Numbered from the stretch's first letter, positions 11,901 through 19,884 are shown. The stretch: DNA of 64,000 nt from Gimesia sp. (GCA_002706765.1 PAJV01000077.1:1-64000); one strand, 5' to 3'. Numbers and translations: made by a program. The notes: generated from the letters alone by a model not told the origin.

Positions 11901-14900
11901 CCCGAAATAATCTGCGGTGTGATTGGCATAAGTCGGATCGGCAGACAGGCGCTGCTGCAAAACAAAATCACTGTCATTACTGATTATCAGGGGGGGCGTA
12001 TCATCGTCTTCGATTTTTACAAACGCCTGGTCATCCCCGAATTCGATAAGATAATTTGAAGACTGAATGTTCTCGAGTGAAACCAGAAATATTTCATCCG
12101 GTTCGATCACGTCATCATTGACGAGGGGAATCGTAATGACTTTAGTTGTTTGTTGGGAAGCAAAGAAGAGAGTGCCTGATGTTTCAGTATAGTCACTTGT
12201 GGGAAGTGCAGTATGTGAATCTGTATGGAAGTCGACACTGAAGGGACTGTCGATCGCCTGGTTGAGGGAGACATACAGGGTCGCCGTTCCCTCGGCTTCA
12301 TCGACCTTGACATTGTCAATCGACAACCTGAGCGGAATGGAATCGATGATGGTGACCTCGGCCTGGTTGTCTGCTATCGTGACAATCAGGCCGTCCGACT
12401 GCACATGGCTCAAATTAACCAGGAACGATCGGTACGCTTCCAGGGGCGTCGAATTGACAATCGGGACGGTAATTGTTTTCATCTGCTCGCCGGCGTGAAA
12501 TTGCAGCGTGCCCGTCGTCTCTGCATAGTCATCCGGACTGGTTGCAGTCTGATCTGCAGTCGCAAAATCGACAAACACGTCTCCATCGACCGGGGCACTC
12601 AGGGAGACCTGCAAAACAGCGGTGCCTGCGTCTTCGTTGACCGTGATATCATCGATCGAAATCGTGGCCTGATCGTCGTCCTGAATCGTGACCCGGGCCT
12701 GACTGTCCAGTACACCCACATCGAGTGAGCCGTCCTGTAGATTGAACAGGTTGACGAGAAACGATTTATCGGCTTCCACGAGATCATCATTGGTCAGAAT
12801 GATCTCAATCGTCTGCGTGGTTTCTCCAACAGCAAATGTCACGATGCCGGTGGAAGATTCAAAGTCGGTTGTTGAATGGGCGGAATCGTCGGCGGTGGCA
12901 TATTCGATGCTCACTGCTTCGGTCAGTGCTTTCGACAAATTGACCGAGAGCGTGGCGGTGCCCGCACCCTCATTGACCGAGAGATCGCTGATTGTCAGTC
13001 GCGCCCGGGTCTTTTCCAGGATCGTGACCAATGCCTGATCGTCATTCATCAGAACCTGGTAGACTCCCGATTGAATGTTGTTCAGAAAGACAAAAAATGT
13101 TTCGTCGTCTTCGAGAATTGCCGAATCAAAAACAGGAATTGTGATAATTTTGGAAGTTTCCAGAGGATTAAATGTGATCGTGCCGGACCGGGCCAGGTAG
13201 TCATTGGAGGAGACAGCCGTGTCGTTGGCCGTAAAATAATCGACCGTAACGGTCGTAGGAATGGCTGCACTGAGAGCGACATTCAGCGTGGCGGTTCCCG
13301 CATCTTCATTCACGGTCACATCATCGATCGACAGGAGGGGGATCACCGTCTGGTCGTCGTCCTGGATGGAAACCTCGCCCTGGCTGTCACTGAAGGCGAC
13401 ATTCGCACCCTCTGACTGGATATGGCTCAGGTTCACGTAAAATGATTCTTCTGCCTCCACCTGACCGTTATTCACAATCGGAATCGTAATGAACTGCGAT
13501 TGCGTACCCGCGGTAAACGTAATTGTACCCGATGAGCTGACGTAATCAGCTGTGGAATAGGCGGTGCGGTTGGCGGTCGTATAATCAACACTGACCGTGG
13601 CATCGACCGGCTTGTCCAGCGAGACGAAGATCGTAGCCGTTCCCTCATTTTCATGGACGCTGACATTATCGATCCGCACCAGCGACTGATCGTCTCCTGT
13701 GATGGTGACTGTTGCCGTTTTCTCTAACAGTCGGGCGTTTCCAAGAACATCGGAAAGTTCGATCAGGAAGGTTTCATCTTTCTCAACAAAGGTGTCTCCA
13801 AAGATTTTAACAGTAATAGTACTGGTTTGTGAAACGGAATTGGAATCGCTTTCGAAAACCAGTGTCCCGGAAACTGCTTCATAATCGCCTGCCTGGCTCA
13901 TTGCCTCGGCATCCCGTGTTTTAAAATTGACCAGCGCGGGAATACTCAGGTCGCCGGGACTGGTACCGGTGCGTGTGACTTCGATCGTAACATATTTCGA
14001 ACCATGATCGCCTTCCGATACAGTTACGTTTTCTACTGTCAGGAGAGGTCGATCTGTCTGATGATAGACATAGACTGACCCCGCCCCATCAGCCAGTTCA
14101 GAATCCTCGTAAGCACCGATCAGGATATGATCGCCTGCGAGTGCGATTGTCTCTGCAAAAAAAGAATAATCCTCGAGGTCATTATCTATCAGAGTATCAT
14201 TTAAGACCCAGGTTGAATTAATTTTCCTGAAGAGGTAGACCGGACCGTTATTATTGGAACCGGGATAAACTCTTTGATGGATAGAACCAACCAGAATCTG
14301 GTCTCCCTGAATATCGACCGTCCTACCAAAATAGCTGTTCAGGATCGTTTGAGATAATGCCAGCATTTGTTCTTCTTGCCAGATATTATTTTCTCTGGTG
14401 AAAACAAATGCGGCCCCCGCAGGATCTAAATCTCCGTCAGTGAGATTAATGAAGGGATGTTTGTACGCTCCGATTATCAGGTTATCTCCATCCAGTGCCA
14501 CGCTGTATCCAAATTCCGCGTTTGTCTGGATCGAACTGGCTTTCAGTTTCTGGACTTCGTTCCAGTTGTTATCTACCAGTTCGAAAAGGTACGCTGCGCC
14601 ACTTGAATAAGCGCCCTCATTATCCCCTGGCGCTCCTACCAGAATCGTCGTATCCTCAATCGCAACAGAATAGCCCAGTCTTTTATCTGGCTGCCGGTCA
14701 GAAGCGACTAGTTTGCTTACTTCCGTCCAGGTATTGCCAGAGCGGGTAAAAACATAAACGGCGCCCTGGTTTGATTCTGACCAACTCTCGAAAGGAATTT
14801 TCTCCCCGTCTGCATTGGGTGCACCGACGACGATCGTGTCGTTGTCTAGAGCAACTGAGAAGCCAAAATAGTCATATTCAGCACTGTCGGATGCTTTGAT

Positions 14901-16175
14901 TTTCTGTCTAAAAGTCCAGATATTATTTGTGCGTGTGTAGATATAAATGGCACCACTGCCTTCTGCCCCTTCATCATCTGATGAATCTGAAATGACAGCG
15001 GTATCTCCACTGATGGCAACCGCATTGCCGACAAAGCTTGCTGGAACGTCGGTAGGAGGGCTTAAGGTAGCCTGATAATCCCAGGTATCATCTGAAGCAT
15101 CGGTGGGTGTCCCCTGGTCATTGCGGATATAAATGAATGCAGCACCCAGATTAACAGCGGCGCCATCCCAGCCGCGGCTATTGACAATCAGGGTGTCACC
15201 ATCTACTGCAAGATCGCTTCCAAAATTATCTCCAGCGGGATTCGTGTCTTCTATTGAATCTGGAACAAAGAGTTTGGAATGGTATTCAAATTGAGAGACG
15301 AAATCAGCATCGGGTTGAATCGTGACCGTTCCGCGATCATCTCCCAGTACGATGTTATATCCATTTGAATGAAGTGAATGCAGATTGACGTAAAACTGCT
15401 CTTCAAATTCATAGACGTCATCATCCGTGATATCGACTGTAAAGGTTTTGGATAGATCTCCTGGATCGAAAAAAAAATAACCGCCTGTATTTGAATAATC
15501 TTCATCTGAAATGGCAGTGTCTGATATCGTCGAATAACTGACATTGAAAGTTGATTCAAATGGACCATCGACGGAGATCGTTAATTCAGCAGTCCCCGCA
15601 GTTTCATTCACGGTCACGTCATTAATGGAGACGGTGGCCTGGTCATCATTCAGGATTTTCGAATATGAGGTTGACGAATTAATGGTTGTGCCTGCACTGT
15701 TGTTCGACAGCTCACCTTTGAAGTATTCATCCTTTTCAACCAGAGAGTCACCAATAATCATGACTTCAACGGTTTGTGTTTGGCGATACGCCGAGGAACT
15801 TGCCTCAAATGTCAGTTGAGTTGAGAATGGAACATAATCCGACCCGGCCAGGGCGGTATCGTCTGTCGTGTTGAAATCCACCGATGCAACAGAATTGAGG
15901 CCTCCTTGAGTCTCGCGTGTTCTTGTAACAGTGAATGTATAAATTGTGTATCCCGAATCGCCTTCATCAATCAAGTATTCACTGCTGATATTGAAAACAG
16001 ACGTCAGCAGCGTCCTGTCTTCCAACTGTTCAATGTTCGTGCTTGAGCGAACGTGGCCCTGGACAGGATTTACAGAATTCCGCTGCCGAGTCAGGCGTCG
16101 AGCGCGGTTGCGGCTGTGTACGCGGGGGGAACGACAACGCTTTGAGATCGACCTAAGCCAGTTCATCAGGAGCAT
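2955..16175 (-). CDS. Giant Calx-beta / FG-GAP / dockerin / matrixin-type protease surface protein
   Basis: About 4,406 residues. The start at 16175 (MLLMNWLRS) is preferred to an in-frame ATG 58 codons upstream, because it places the basic region and LEDRTLL tag near the N-terminus; AAGG lies 11 bases upstream. Domain order read from the sequence: tag; 2 Calx-beta; FG-GAP-like propeller block (DNA about 15300-14050); 6 Calx-beta; long FG-GAP-like block (about 11990-9550); 10 Calx-beta; third FG-GAP-like block (about 6160-4950); 2 Calx-beta; a cohesin-like beta domain (about 4240-3750); two dockerin-type calcium loops (DFNDDDKINYRD and DLNQDDRVNYRD); and a C-terminal metalloprotease with HELGHILGVDH at 3111-3143 and a downstream GVMQ Met-turn. 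Calx-beta and FG-GAP modules are calcium-binding adhesion folds, so the protein is probably secreted and cell-surface or matrix bound. The protease may process itself or partners (inference). There are no internal stops. Confidence 0.9.
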   Translation of the reverse strand: MLLMNWLRSISKRCRSPRVHSRNRARRLTRQRNSVNPVQGHVRSSTNIEQLEDRTLLTSVFNISSEYLIDEGDSGYTIYTFTVTRTRETQGGLNSVASVDFNTTDDTALAGSDYVPFSTQLTFEASSSAYRQTQTVEVMIIGDSLVEKDEYFKGELSNNSAGTTINSSTSYSKILNDDQATVSINDVTVNETAGTAELTISVDGPFESTFNVSYSTISDTAISDEDYSNTGGYFFFDPGDLSKTFTVDITDDDVYEFEEQFYVNLHSLHSNGYNIVLGDDRGTVTIQPDADFVSQFEYHSKLFVPDSIEDTNPAGDNFGSDLAVDGDTLIVNSRGWDGAAVNLGAAFIYIRNDQGTPTDASDDTWDYQATLSPPTDVPASFVGNAVAISGDTAVISDSSDDEGAEGSGAIYIYTRTNNIWTFRQKIKASDSAEYDYFGFSVALDNDTIVVGAPNADGEKIPFESWSESNQGAVYVFTRSGNTWTEVSKLVASDRQPDKRLGYSVAIEDTTILVGAPGDNEGAYSSGAAYLFELVDNNWNEVQKLKASSIQTNAEFGYSVALDGDNLIIGAYKHPFINLTDGDLDPAGAAFVFTRENNIWQEEQMLALSQTILNSYFGRTVDIQGDQILVGSIHQRVYPGSNNNGPVYLFRKINSTWVLNDTLIDNDLEDYSFFAETIALAGDHILIGAYEDSELADGAGSVYVYHQTDRPLLTVENVTVSEGDHGSKYVTIEVTRTGTSPGDLSIPALVNFKTRDAEAMSQAGDYEAVSGTLVFESDSNSVSQTSTITVKIFGDTFVEKDETFLIELSDVLGNARLLEKTATVTITGDDQSLVRIDNVSVHENEGTATIFVSLDKPVDATVSVDYTTANRTAYSTADYVSSSGTITFTAGTQSQFITIPIVNNGQVEAEESFYVNLSHIQSEGANVAFSDSQGEVSIQDDDQTVIPLLSIDDVTVNEDAGTATLNVALSAAIPTTVTVDYFTANDTAVSSNDYLARSGTITFNPLETSKIITIPVFDSAILEDDETFFVFLNNIQSGVYQVLMNDDQALVTILEKTRARLTISDLSVNEGAGTATLSVNLSKALTEAVSIEYATADDSAHSTTDFESSTGIVTFAVGETTQTIEIILTNDDLVEADKSFLVNLFNLQDGSLDVGVLDSQARVTIQDDDQATISIDDITVNEDAGTAVLQVSLSAPVDGDVFVDFATADQTATSPDDYAETTGTLQFHAGEQMKTITVPIVNSTPLEAYRSFLVNLSHVQSDGLIVTIADNQAEVTIIDSIPLRLSIDNVKVDEAEGTATLYVSLNQAIDSPFSVDFHTDSHTALPTSDYTETSGTLFFASQQTTKVITIPLVNDDVIEPDEIFLVSLENIQSSNYLIEFGDDQAFVKIEDDDTPPLIISNDSDFVLQQRLSADPTYANHTADYFGRSIAIDGDTMVVGVPELLLSGKAAYPDAGPGAVYVYTRNQNGTATDQTDDIWDFQTALTPDEFQDNHSSFGSSIAVYGDTIVVGAKHESSGTVYIFTRSGSGWTSQPPQVESVTIQGLYNTAQFGSAVAIYEDTIVVGAEGGRTGNVNSSGAAYILEKQGETWAAPKISDIKPADLHSLDAFGNAVAIHGDLIVVGARYAGPNGYWSGAAYVVTKNGADWSTLSPTIAKLLPRNGTELGRFGSKVATNGVDVAISSVKKDSNSYAIGSVQIFTRNGTDWSTLAPSEVIFDSGIQYDEFGSDLALTADRLIVGAENVSKTYIYRKTGSTWYSTTLDQVISPGAGSNIGFGYGVATSGNTIVIGAPENDSVGSNSGSIFTYEKTGSNNWAQSDELLPGENQPSHNGADRFGNTIATDGDYMVVSAAGTDSSLVPEGMVYLYSRNDQGTPSDDTDDTWDFVRSLLPPDPSAVTGFGTRVAIDGGTILVGARLTSGKDEVYIYERNGADWTLLPPKVSPLLSKYTYKNSDVSNMAVSGDTIVIGQPEATGNFSTSGVISVYVKRGSDWSTLSPVETVLYADDGSFGDKFGQSIDIDGDRIIVGAPEKGDTGAVYLFEKGSTSWRTTATQHRLTINEPLTYELLGKAVTIDGNQVAVSATYNDVSTINGVVYLLDYSAGWDQPVQTTLIATDTRYTFFYGEHIDLSGHTLVVGNSSGSGERVGLYIYDGSSGWDSLIETELSLNPDAREYRSLFGSSVAINGNNIFTHASNGDPRSIGEVYVINRRPLPEISIEDASIVEGNAGTQSLQLTVTLTGNNLDLIPGNNVSFAFATSDGTATTAGNDYQSQTGTLSFDTSSGASSYTKTILINITGDTNPESDEYFYVSLSDPSVPVLLRKRKAKVTIENDDQINLNIDDLTVHSDAQTAHVTVSLNQEIDAPVSIDFTTVDQTAINTIDYQATTGTLTFNPGETSKTISIPVFNSSQIEAIKTLLVNLSNLQTTSSAVVLTDSQAEVTIVDADQPTLSINDVTVVEDSGTATITVTLNQALTSAVTVDYATADNTASSGSDYQSKTGTLTFNPGDTTQTIHITLTDSDITELDETFLVNLSSPQSDAFQPTLADSQAVVTIQDDDPTLLSINDISVDENAGIALVTVSLDQAALREFSVDYSTADGTASSGSDYQFSTGTLTFNPGDTTQTIEIPLIDSTLGEADETFLVNLLNLQAAGLDVNLTDSQGEVTIRDDDRSSLSVQDLSVDENAGTVLLTVSLDQPLLTSITVDFEILDGTAMVDFDYTATPGTLTFDIGETTQTISLTILDDALEESAESFFVKLSSLQQNGSHVDLADDQAEIMIRDNDQAKLSINNIEVNEDLGTATLTVSLDRTLTTAFSVDFLTIDGTAVVNSDYLTNSGTLTFNPGEVTKTIDVSIVDSDNVELTETLQVQLYNLQVAGDQVTLSDSIGEISILDDDQASLSIDDLTINEDAGTVNLTVSLDHPIPSAFTVDFATLNGTALSTTDYISTSGTLTFNPGETTQTITLEILNDEHNEAAESFFVNLTNLQADGFHVNLADSQSKITIISDEYTSLFINNVTISEDSGMATLTVSLDQPLDSSVSVNYATANYTANSVYHYESTSGTITFNPGEQTQSIIIPIIDSDWVERDRLFFVDLSDIQSTGNRIEFAKNRGLVTILEDDQAEFSVDDVIVDEDVGYATVTISLSAAVKTDINLYFNTTDQTAVESEDYVNRSGVMLVPFNARIHTYRIPIIDTDQVENDETFLFNLTDLNANGLNVVFADDQGLITIRDDDQAAITVQDLRVNEAAGKALITVSLDKSVDGPVSVDYITLDQSATASSDYLARAGTLTFTPGTMHQTIEIDLVDSAQVELLETFDVQLSNIQTDGLNIIFSDDRATITIKDDDLGDYEWNSKLYAEGTVHPADLFGYDNAIDGDTLISGSPGWNHIYNGSEGPFLSYGGAFIYVRNDQGTPDYSGDDTWDYQSTLFASDADSYSDNYGWSVDISGDTAVVGAPQGDGTEDDIGSAYVYTRSNGIWTFQQELNASDAGFNSYFGGIVAIEDDTIVVGARGDNNNTGSTYVFTREDGVWTETVKLVADDAVEEMFFANTIDFENSTIVVGALYESETYPKSGAVYVFTEQDGVWTQSQKLKESTPGPYGRFGSSVSLEGDLLLIGAPSYLNYPQSAGKAILYQRNPENGLWSPLQNLVASDATSNSYFGNYVEIHNEQIFVSAMSDPTGVDGNGAVYRFEQVNQVWVEQQKFSSPDAYTSDFYGVSFVAANDMLLISARYDDDVTFNTGSLYLYGFPQNPTITIDDVSVTEADDGSRLITANVTRTATKPGELIFGATVDFHTVDGTATFADGDYDSTAGTIVFESEPDAFSQIQTISIRLYGDTLLETDETFGIKLLNVTGHARIADPGAILTIENDDRAEISINDIAVSEDVGKALVTVSLDLPATETISVDYNLNDLTALSSSDYTDTSGTLTFLPGELTKTITISITDSDIIENDEIFQVQLSQLQANGLNVVLADDLGEVTIVDEASGSAEIQLRIVDTPTITELSGESDTLPTHLNHVSEWDTYWVEFWIDTSVPTDQGVFAAALDFSYETSFTSATEIEFGAGFTNSQSGTIDDQAGTVTGIYAETGSEHLGASGFLLFARLKFEPLATDQVVVDLDGNSIGPYNLDFMIGSQQVALIGNVPVNTAISSSFQTEIWANPFDFNDDDKINYRDLILLVGVYNSVPSESDSQYNWIADLNQDDRVNYRDLILLVGNYGKNKTDNHSVAYPDNYPEVWNQRLLVNSQEEAQPDPEIVTQSSAENTLTSIVDHIQPQLDPAQQNSLSQVTIQVIDLQGDTLGHVISNTIYIDTNAGGYGWFIDTTPFDHSEFVYSSELTLIALDDGPASNQIDFWTVIMHELGHILGVDHATEGVMQKTLDPGVRKLPDFLEKLNEATQQSEKKIDDFFSDMTEDIDLIVL

Positions 16176-16632
16176 GATGCAGAAGACCTTATAGCCAGAC
16201 TGAGCAGGTTCAGTGGTGATTTTCGAATTCAGTAATTTGAAAGTTTGAAAATTACAGGAGTGGATTGCTTGAAAACCAGAGAATCGGATTGACAAATAGT
16301 GTTCTCGTACAGAATCTATACAAAAAACCATTGAACAATACAGTACCAAAGAGATGCCTGTAATGCCAGTTAATTTATTAAGAACTGAGAGGAATTGGTA
16401 TTTTACAAAAGTGGGGATAGATTCGGCATTTAGTGATGCTTAGAGAATGGTTTTTGTCCAGACAGAAAGACCATTGCTTTTAGTGAGTGCAGCAATCCAC
16501 TCAGGGTCGAGCCTTGATCATTGCCCGATCAATGATGTTCCCCCGCCTAAGCCACTTTTACAATCACCTGAATAATGTGCATTTGGGGGAAATACCCTGT
16601 CATTATTTCACATACAACTCCATTGCTTTTGA
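16176..16632. other. Upstream region of the giant gene, no gene seen
   Basis: This holds the leader of the giant reverse-strand gene and AT-rich sequence around 16360-16450. Near its right edge it runs into what may be further, frame-shifted remains of the DUF1559 gene. No promoter could be assigned with confidence. Confidence 0.4.
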
Positions 16633-16830
16633 ATTCAATTTCCTAACTCTCCGACTCCTGATGTCGTTCATCATGGAGAGATCGTTGCTGGTGCGCGGAG
16701 TCTGCATGTCGGTGGAGCCAACGTACTTCTCTGTGATAGCAGTGTTCGCTTATAAGGCGAAAATATCCATCTGGAAAGATTACGCAATCTATTCAGCAGG
16801 ATTGATGGCAATGTGCTCGGCGAATTTTAA
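16633..16830 (+). pseudogene. C-terminal remnant of a DUF1559 (H-X9-DG) pilin-like protein
   Basis: Forward translation reads FPNSPTPDVVHHGEIVAGAR, then SLHVGGANVLLCDSSVRL, an in-frame TAA, then GENIHLERLRNLFSRIDGN and VLGEF-stop. This is the C-terminal signature of the DUF1559 family (type II secretion/pseudopilin-like proteins expanded in planctomycetes): H, nine residues, D-G, then a closing helix ending in GEF. Here the Gly after the Asp is Ser and a stop interrupts the frame. The N-terminal methylation segment and the rest of the gene are missing. It is a clear relic, too short and too broken to be found by ORF length. Confidence 0.8.
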
Positions 16831-16917
16831 ACTGTGTCCAGTTTTACTGTAGCCTCTCCAGTGCCATTTGGACCGAGTATAACCAGGCTGAGAGTTGCTA
16901 TGGTTAAATTTGATGCG
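16831..16917. repeat. Dispersed intergenic repeat, copy 1
   Basis: The sequence starting CTGTGTCCAGTTTTACTGTA and running to TTTGATGCG aligns over its whole length, with two or three single-base gaps, to 51010-51095. By eye about three quarters of bases match. It begins right after the stop of the DUF1559 relic. It may be a small mobile repeat or a conserved 3' region. A shorter match (GACTGTGTCCAGCTTCATCG) occurs near 24245. Confidence 0.55.
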
Positions 16918-17397
16918 ATCTAGAGTATCAGCATGCCTGCCTTTCTATTCTTTGCAGACCTTCTCTGAAATTCCAGATGTGTTGTTTTAATCAACAGACT
17001 GATCCCACGACTCGCGTTCTCTTAGTTCCTTTGATTGTTTAATTCCGCATTCTTTCTGTTTGCTCCAGCGATGAGAGCCCTCACAGTCAGGCAGCAGCCG
17101 TGGAAGCTCCAGATGAGCTGATAATTAATGGCGCAACATGGCAGAGAGAACCATCCGTGGGAAACAGTGATGGGAAATTACTGTCGCACTACTTCCAATT
17201 AAATCCGAGTATGGTCGGCAGTCCTGAGTTGCCTGGCACTCTGGAAACCTGCCATGGCGCCAGGAACCGACGTCGATTTTATTGGATCAATCAGAGAGTG
17301 GAAAAAACTGCCTGGACCTGTGTGGAATACAAAGAGGGAGCTTTTCAATGATCTGAAGGGCAAGGAACCCCCTACGACAATCTCGAGCAAGATTAAT
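16918..17397. other. Intergenic stretch with no supported gene
   Basis: Short forward frames exist (for example 17100-17351) but none has a ribosome site or a recognisable family. They run into the dispersed repeat that starts at 17398. Confidence 0.4.
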
Positions 17398-17705
17398 GGT
17401 TCCAGGAACCGTTTTCGCTATGCTCGCTGCACTCGGCCTGGATTTTATCCGGGCTCACCCTCGTTTTTCTTTCGTGGGGTTTCGTGTTTTTCGTGGTAAA
17501 TATTTCTGGATGGGATGTATCATTCTATTCCCATTGTGGGTGATTCCGGGTTGATACTCGCCAGGCGGGTCGACACATGGGTCGACCCCTACGATGAACA
17601 GGTTGGTTTTATTGTTTTGAATTGTGCGTTTGCCCTGGCAGATTCCGGTGGTCTGAGACAACCCTGGATTGCATCGAGGCGACCCGCTTCGGGTGGGTTA
17701 CTCTG
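17398..17705. repeat. Hairpin-rich dispersed repeat, unit 1
   Basis: It opens with the palindrome GGTTCC-A-GGAACC (17398-17410). A 'CTCGCTGC.CTCGGCC' module follows with the imperfect hairpin CTGGAT-TTT-ATCCGGG, then the 'TTTCTTTCGTGG.GTTT' string. The core contains GGGTCGAC-ACATGG-GTCGACCC, followed by a decayed form of the CCCCGGAT-TGC-ATCCGGGG hairpin. The same modules recur at 19219-19785 and 21186-22470 in the same orientation. Short ORFs inside it are not conserved as proteins. Confidence 0.75.
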
Positions 17706-17814
17706 GGATTGGACCAGTACCGTCGATCGTTTTTTTGCCTGTCAGTATCCTGCGCGAGTTGCTAGACTGGTTGCGACTGGCTGAATGAATTTCGACAACC
17801 ATAAGGAAGCCAAG

Positions 17815-19086
17815 ATGTCTAGCAGAAAACAGACTCAATCCGGCGAAAAAGTGCCCCTCAAACTGACCGCTGCCGAGCGGAAGTTGATCCTTGATAACCA
17901 ACTGTGCCTCGACCAGGATTACGAACAGATCATTCGGGAAACATCGACCGGGAAACCGGTGATGCTGAACCTCGACGACCTGTACGACTTCGGCGATGAC
18001 ATCGCTGCAGGGTTTGAACATTTCGAAGACGAGAAGAAACAACAGCAACTCGATGCCATATTGAAGAAAATTCGCAGTCTGCTCGATACATACACTGATG
18101 AAGAGTCTCCGCAGGTCTTAATAATGGATGATGCTCGCAGAAAACAGGTGATTTCAGATCAGATTTTTGACATCACTGAATCTACAACAATGGCACTGAT
18201 AGCCATCGAGGAACTTCGTATCAAAAAAAAACCGCTCGAAAACTTCTGTCTGAAACCGGAACAGCGAGATGCGCTATTGCTGATATCCAGTCTGTCGAAG
18301 CGGATCAAGAACAAGCTGTCGAAGGAAAAACCTGTCACAGTTGAAGAAGTCTCCAGCTTGACATTGTCTCTGACAGGGGAACTGCTGAAAAGCAATGCCC
18401 AGAATCAGGTGGTACTGCTGGAGATTATCTGGCATCTGCTGGATCAGCTGGAAGAAGGGATTGCAGCGAGGACTGAACAGCTGGAAGAGATCATGTCGCA
18501 ACCCAGGCAGGAACCGAATCCGGATCTGCTCTATCAGTTCAAGATCTCGCTGCTCAAATTCGAACCATCGATCTGGAGGCGGATTCAGGTTCAGGATTGC
18601 ACACTCGACAAACTGCACGAACACATCCAGTCTGCTATGGGCTGGACCAACTCGCACCTGCATCAGTTTGAGATCAACGGGGAACGGTATGGTGACCCTG
18701 AACTGCTCGACGATGGTTCCGGAGGCTTTCATTGCCTGGACTCAACTGCCACGAATCTCAGTCAGATCCTCCCCCGGAAAAAGAAGCGGTTTTCCTTCAA
18801 GTACGAATACGACTTTGGTGACAGCTGGGAACATGAAGTATTGTTCGAAGGCCAACTTCCGCTGGAGAAGAACCGAAAATACCCGCTCTGTCTGGAAGGC
18901 GAGCAAGCCTGTCCCCCCGAAGACATAGGCGGGATTTGGGGCTATGCGTTTTACCTGGAAGCACTGGCCGACCCGCAGCACGAATCTCACCAAGAGTATA
19001 TGGAATGGGGAGGCTCATTTGATCCCGACGAATTCGATCCCAAACGAGCAACCAGGGAGATGAAGAAGGGGCTGCCGGACTGGTAG
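17815..19086 (+). CDS. PRiA4_ORF3-family (plasmid pRiA4b ORF-3-like) protein
   Basis: A 424-residue protein. The start at 17815 is chosen because AAGGA lies 7 bases upstream; an in-frame ATG ten codons earlier lacks a site. The C-terminal half (about residues 240-420) carries the family hallmarks: YQFKISLLKFEPSIWRRIQV, then LHEHIQSAMGWTNSHLHQFE, FKYEYDFGDSWEHEV, and the closing CPPEDIGGIWGY and YMEWGGSFDPDEFD. The N-terminal half is helical and acidic and was not recognised. The biochemical role of the family is unknown. Members are common on plasmids and next to IS elements, and this one is flanked on both sides by copies of the dispersed repeat. Residues 'EPPRIWR', 'YDFGDSW' and 'GG.GY' are intact, so it is probably expressed. 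Confidence 0.88.
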   Translation: MSSRKQTQSGEKVPLKLTAAERKLILDNQLCLDQDYEQIIRETSTGKPVMLNLDDLYDFGDDIAAGFEHFEDEKKQQQLDAILKKIRSLLDTYTDEESPQVLIMDDARRKQVISDQIFDITESTTMALIAIEELRIKKKPLENFCLKPEQRDALLLISSLSKRIKNKLSKEKPVTVEEVSSLTLSLTGELLKSNAQNQVVLLEIIWHLLDQLEEGIAARTEQLEEIMSQPRQEPNPDLLYQFKISLLKFEPSIWRRIQVQDCTLDKLHEHIQSAMGWTNSHLHQFEINGERYGDPELLDDGSGGFHCLDSTATNLSQILPRKKKRFSFKYEYDFGDSWEHEVLFEGQLPLEKNRKYPLCLEGEQACPPEDIGGIWGYAFYLEALADPQHESHQEYMEWGGSFDPDEFDPKRATREMKKGLPDW

Positions 19087-19218
19087 AGAAATATGTAATG
19101 AGCTTGCCCCCAGGCTGACTCTTGTCATTCCGCTCAATCCGCCGCGGCAGCCTCCCCGACATCAGAGATAACGTGACATTCGTGGGTGATCTCGCGGAAT
19201 TGCAGCGAACATCACATT

Positions 19219-19485
19219 TAAAGGTTCCGGGAACCGTGTTCCATCACCGAGATTCACCAGACGGATAGACACATGGGTCGACCCCTACGATGAACAGGTT
19301 GGCTTTGTGGTTCTGGATTGTGCGTTTGCCCTGGCAGTTTCCCGTTGTCTGCGACAACCCCGGATTGCATCCGGGGCTACCCGCTTCGGGAGGATTCTCC
19401 GGGTTTGTACCTGCACTGTCGGACCGGCCCGTGACACCCGAAAGCCTCTTAAGTCATCGGAATATGCCCAACAGTATACGACGGC
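19219..19485. repeat. Hairpin-rich dispersed repeat, unit 2
   Basis: It contains GGTTCC-G-GGAACC, an abbreviated GACACATGGGTCGACCC core, and the perfect hairpin CCCCGGAT-TGC-ATCCGGGG at 19358-19376. CCCG-CTT-CGGG follows, then a tail ending CCCAACAGTATA that is shared with unit 4. Confidence 0.75.
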
Positions 19486-19785
19486 CGTGTGCCATGGCCG
19501 GCTTGTCCGGCCGTGTCGAGTAGAGTAGCAGCCCTGTTTCGGGTGGTACGCGGCAGCGGCGACCTCCTGCTCGCTGCGCTCGGCCCGGACATGCATCCGG
19601 GCTCACCCTCTTTTTCCTTTCGTGGGGTTTTGTGTTTTTCTTGGTCGTAAAATCTGTTTGGGGTGTCTCAGTTGTTGCCATTGTGTGCGATGCCGGGATG
19701 ATCCTCGCCAGGCGGGTCGACACATGGGTCGGCCCCTACGTTGAACGACAAGATTAAAGGTTCCGGGAACCGTTTCCGCTATCCC
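19486..19785. repeat. Hairpin-rich dispersed repeat, unit 3
   Basis: It begins with GTGCCATGGCCGGCTTGTCC, followed by the 'CGACCTCCTGCTCGCTGCGC' module and the 'CTTTCGTGGGGTTTTGTGTT' string. A divergent core (GGGTCGACACATGGGTCGGC) follows, and it closes with another GGTTCC-G-GGAACC at about 19758. It directly abuts unit 2. Confidence 0.75.
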
Positions 19786-19884
19786 TCAGAAGTGGCTCTG
19801 GAGAAATACCCGTGACAGAAAGCCAGAACTGTCGGGTGCAGTCTGGCGATCATTCAATGCGTTTCAAAGCGTGAGCGGACTGAA

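Noticed and set aside
11370..12059. 229-codon forward ORF within the giant gene
   Set aside because: It is a shadow of the FG-GAP block on the other strand; translation shows no family features.
16831..16917. ABC-ATPase fragment (reverse frame reads GPNGTGEATVKLDTV)
   Set aside because: The Walker-like word lacks the Lys, nothing around it fits an ABC protein, and the second copy at 51010 does not keep a coding frame.
17100..17351. 83-codon forward ORF
   Set aside because: It has no ribosome site and no similarity and ends near the dispersed repeat.
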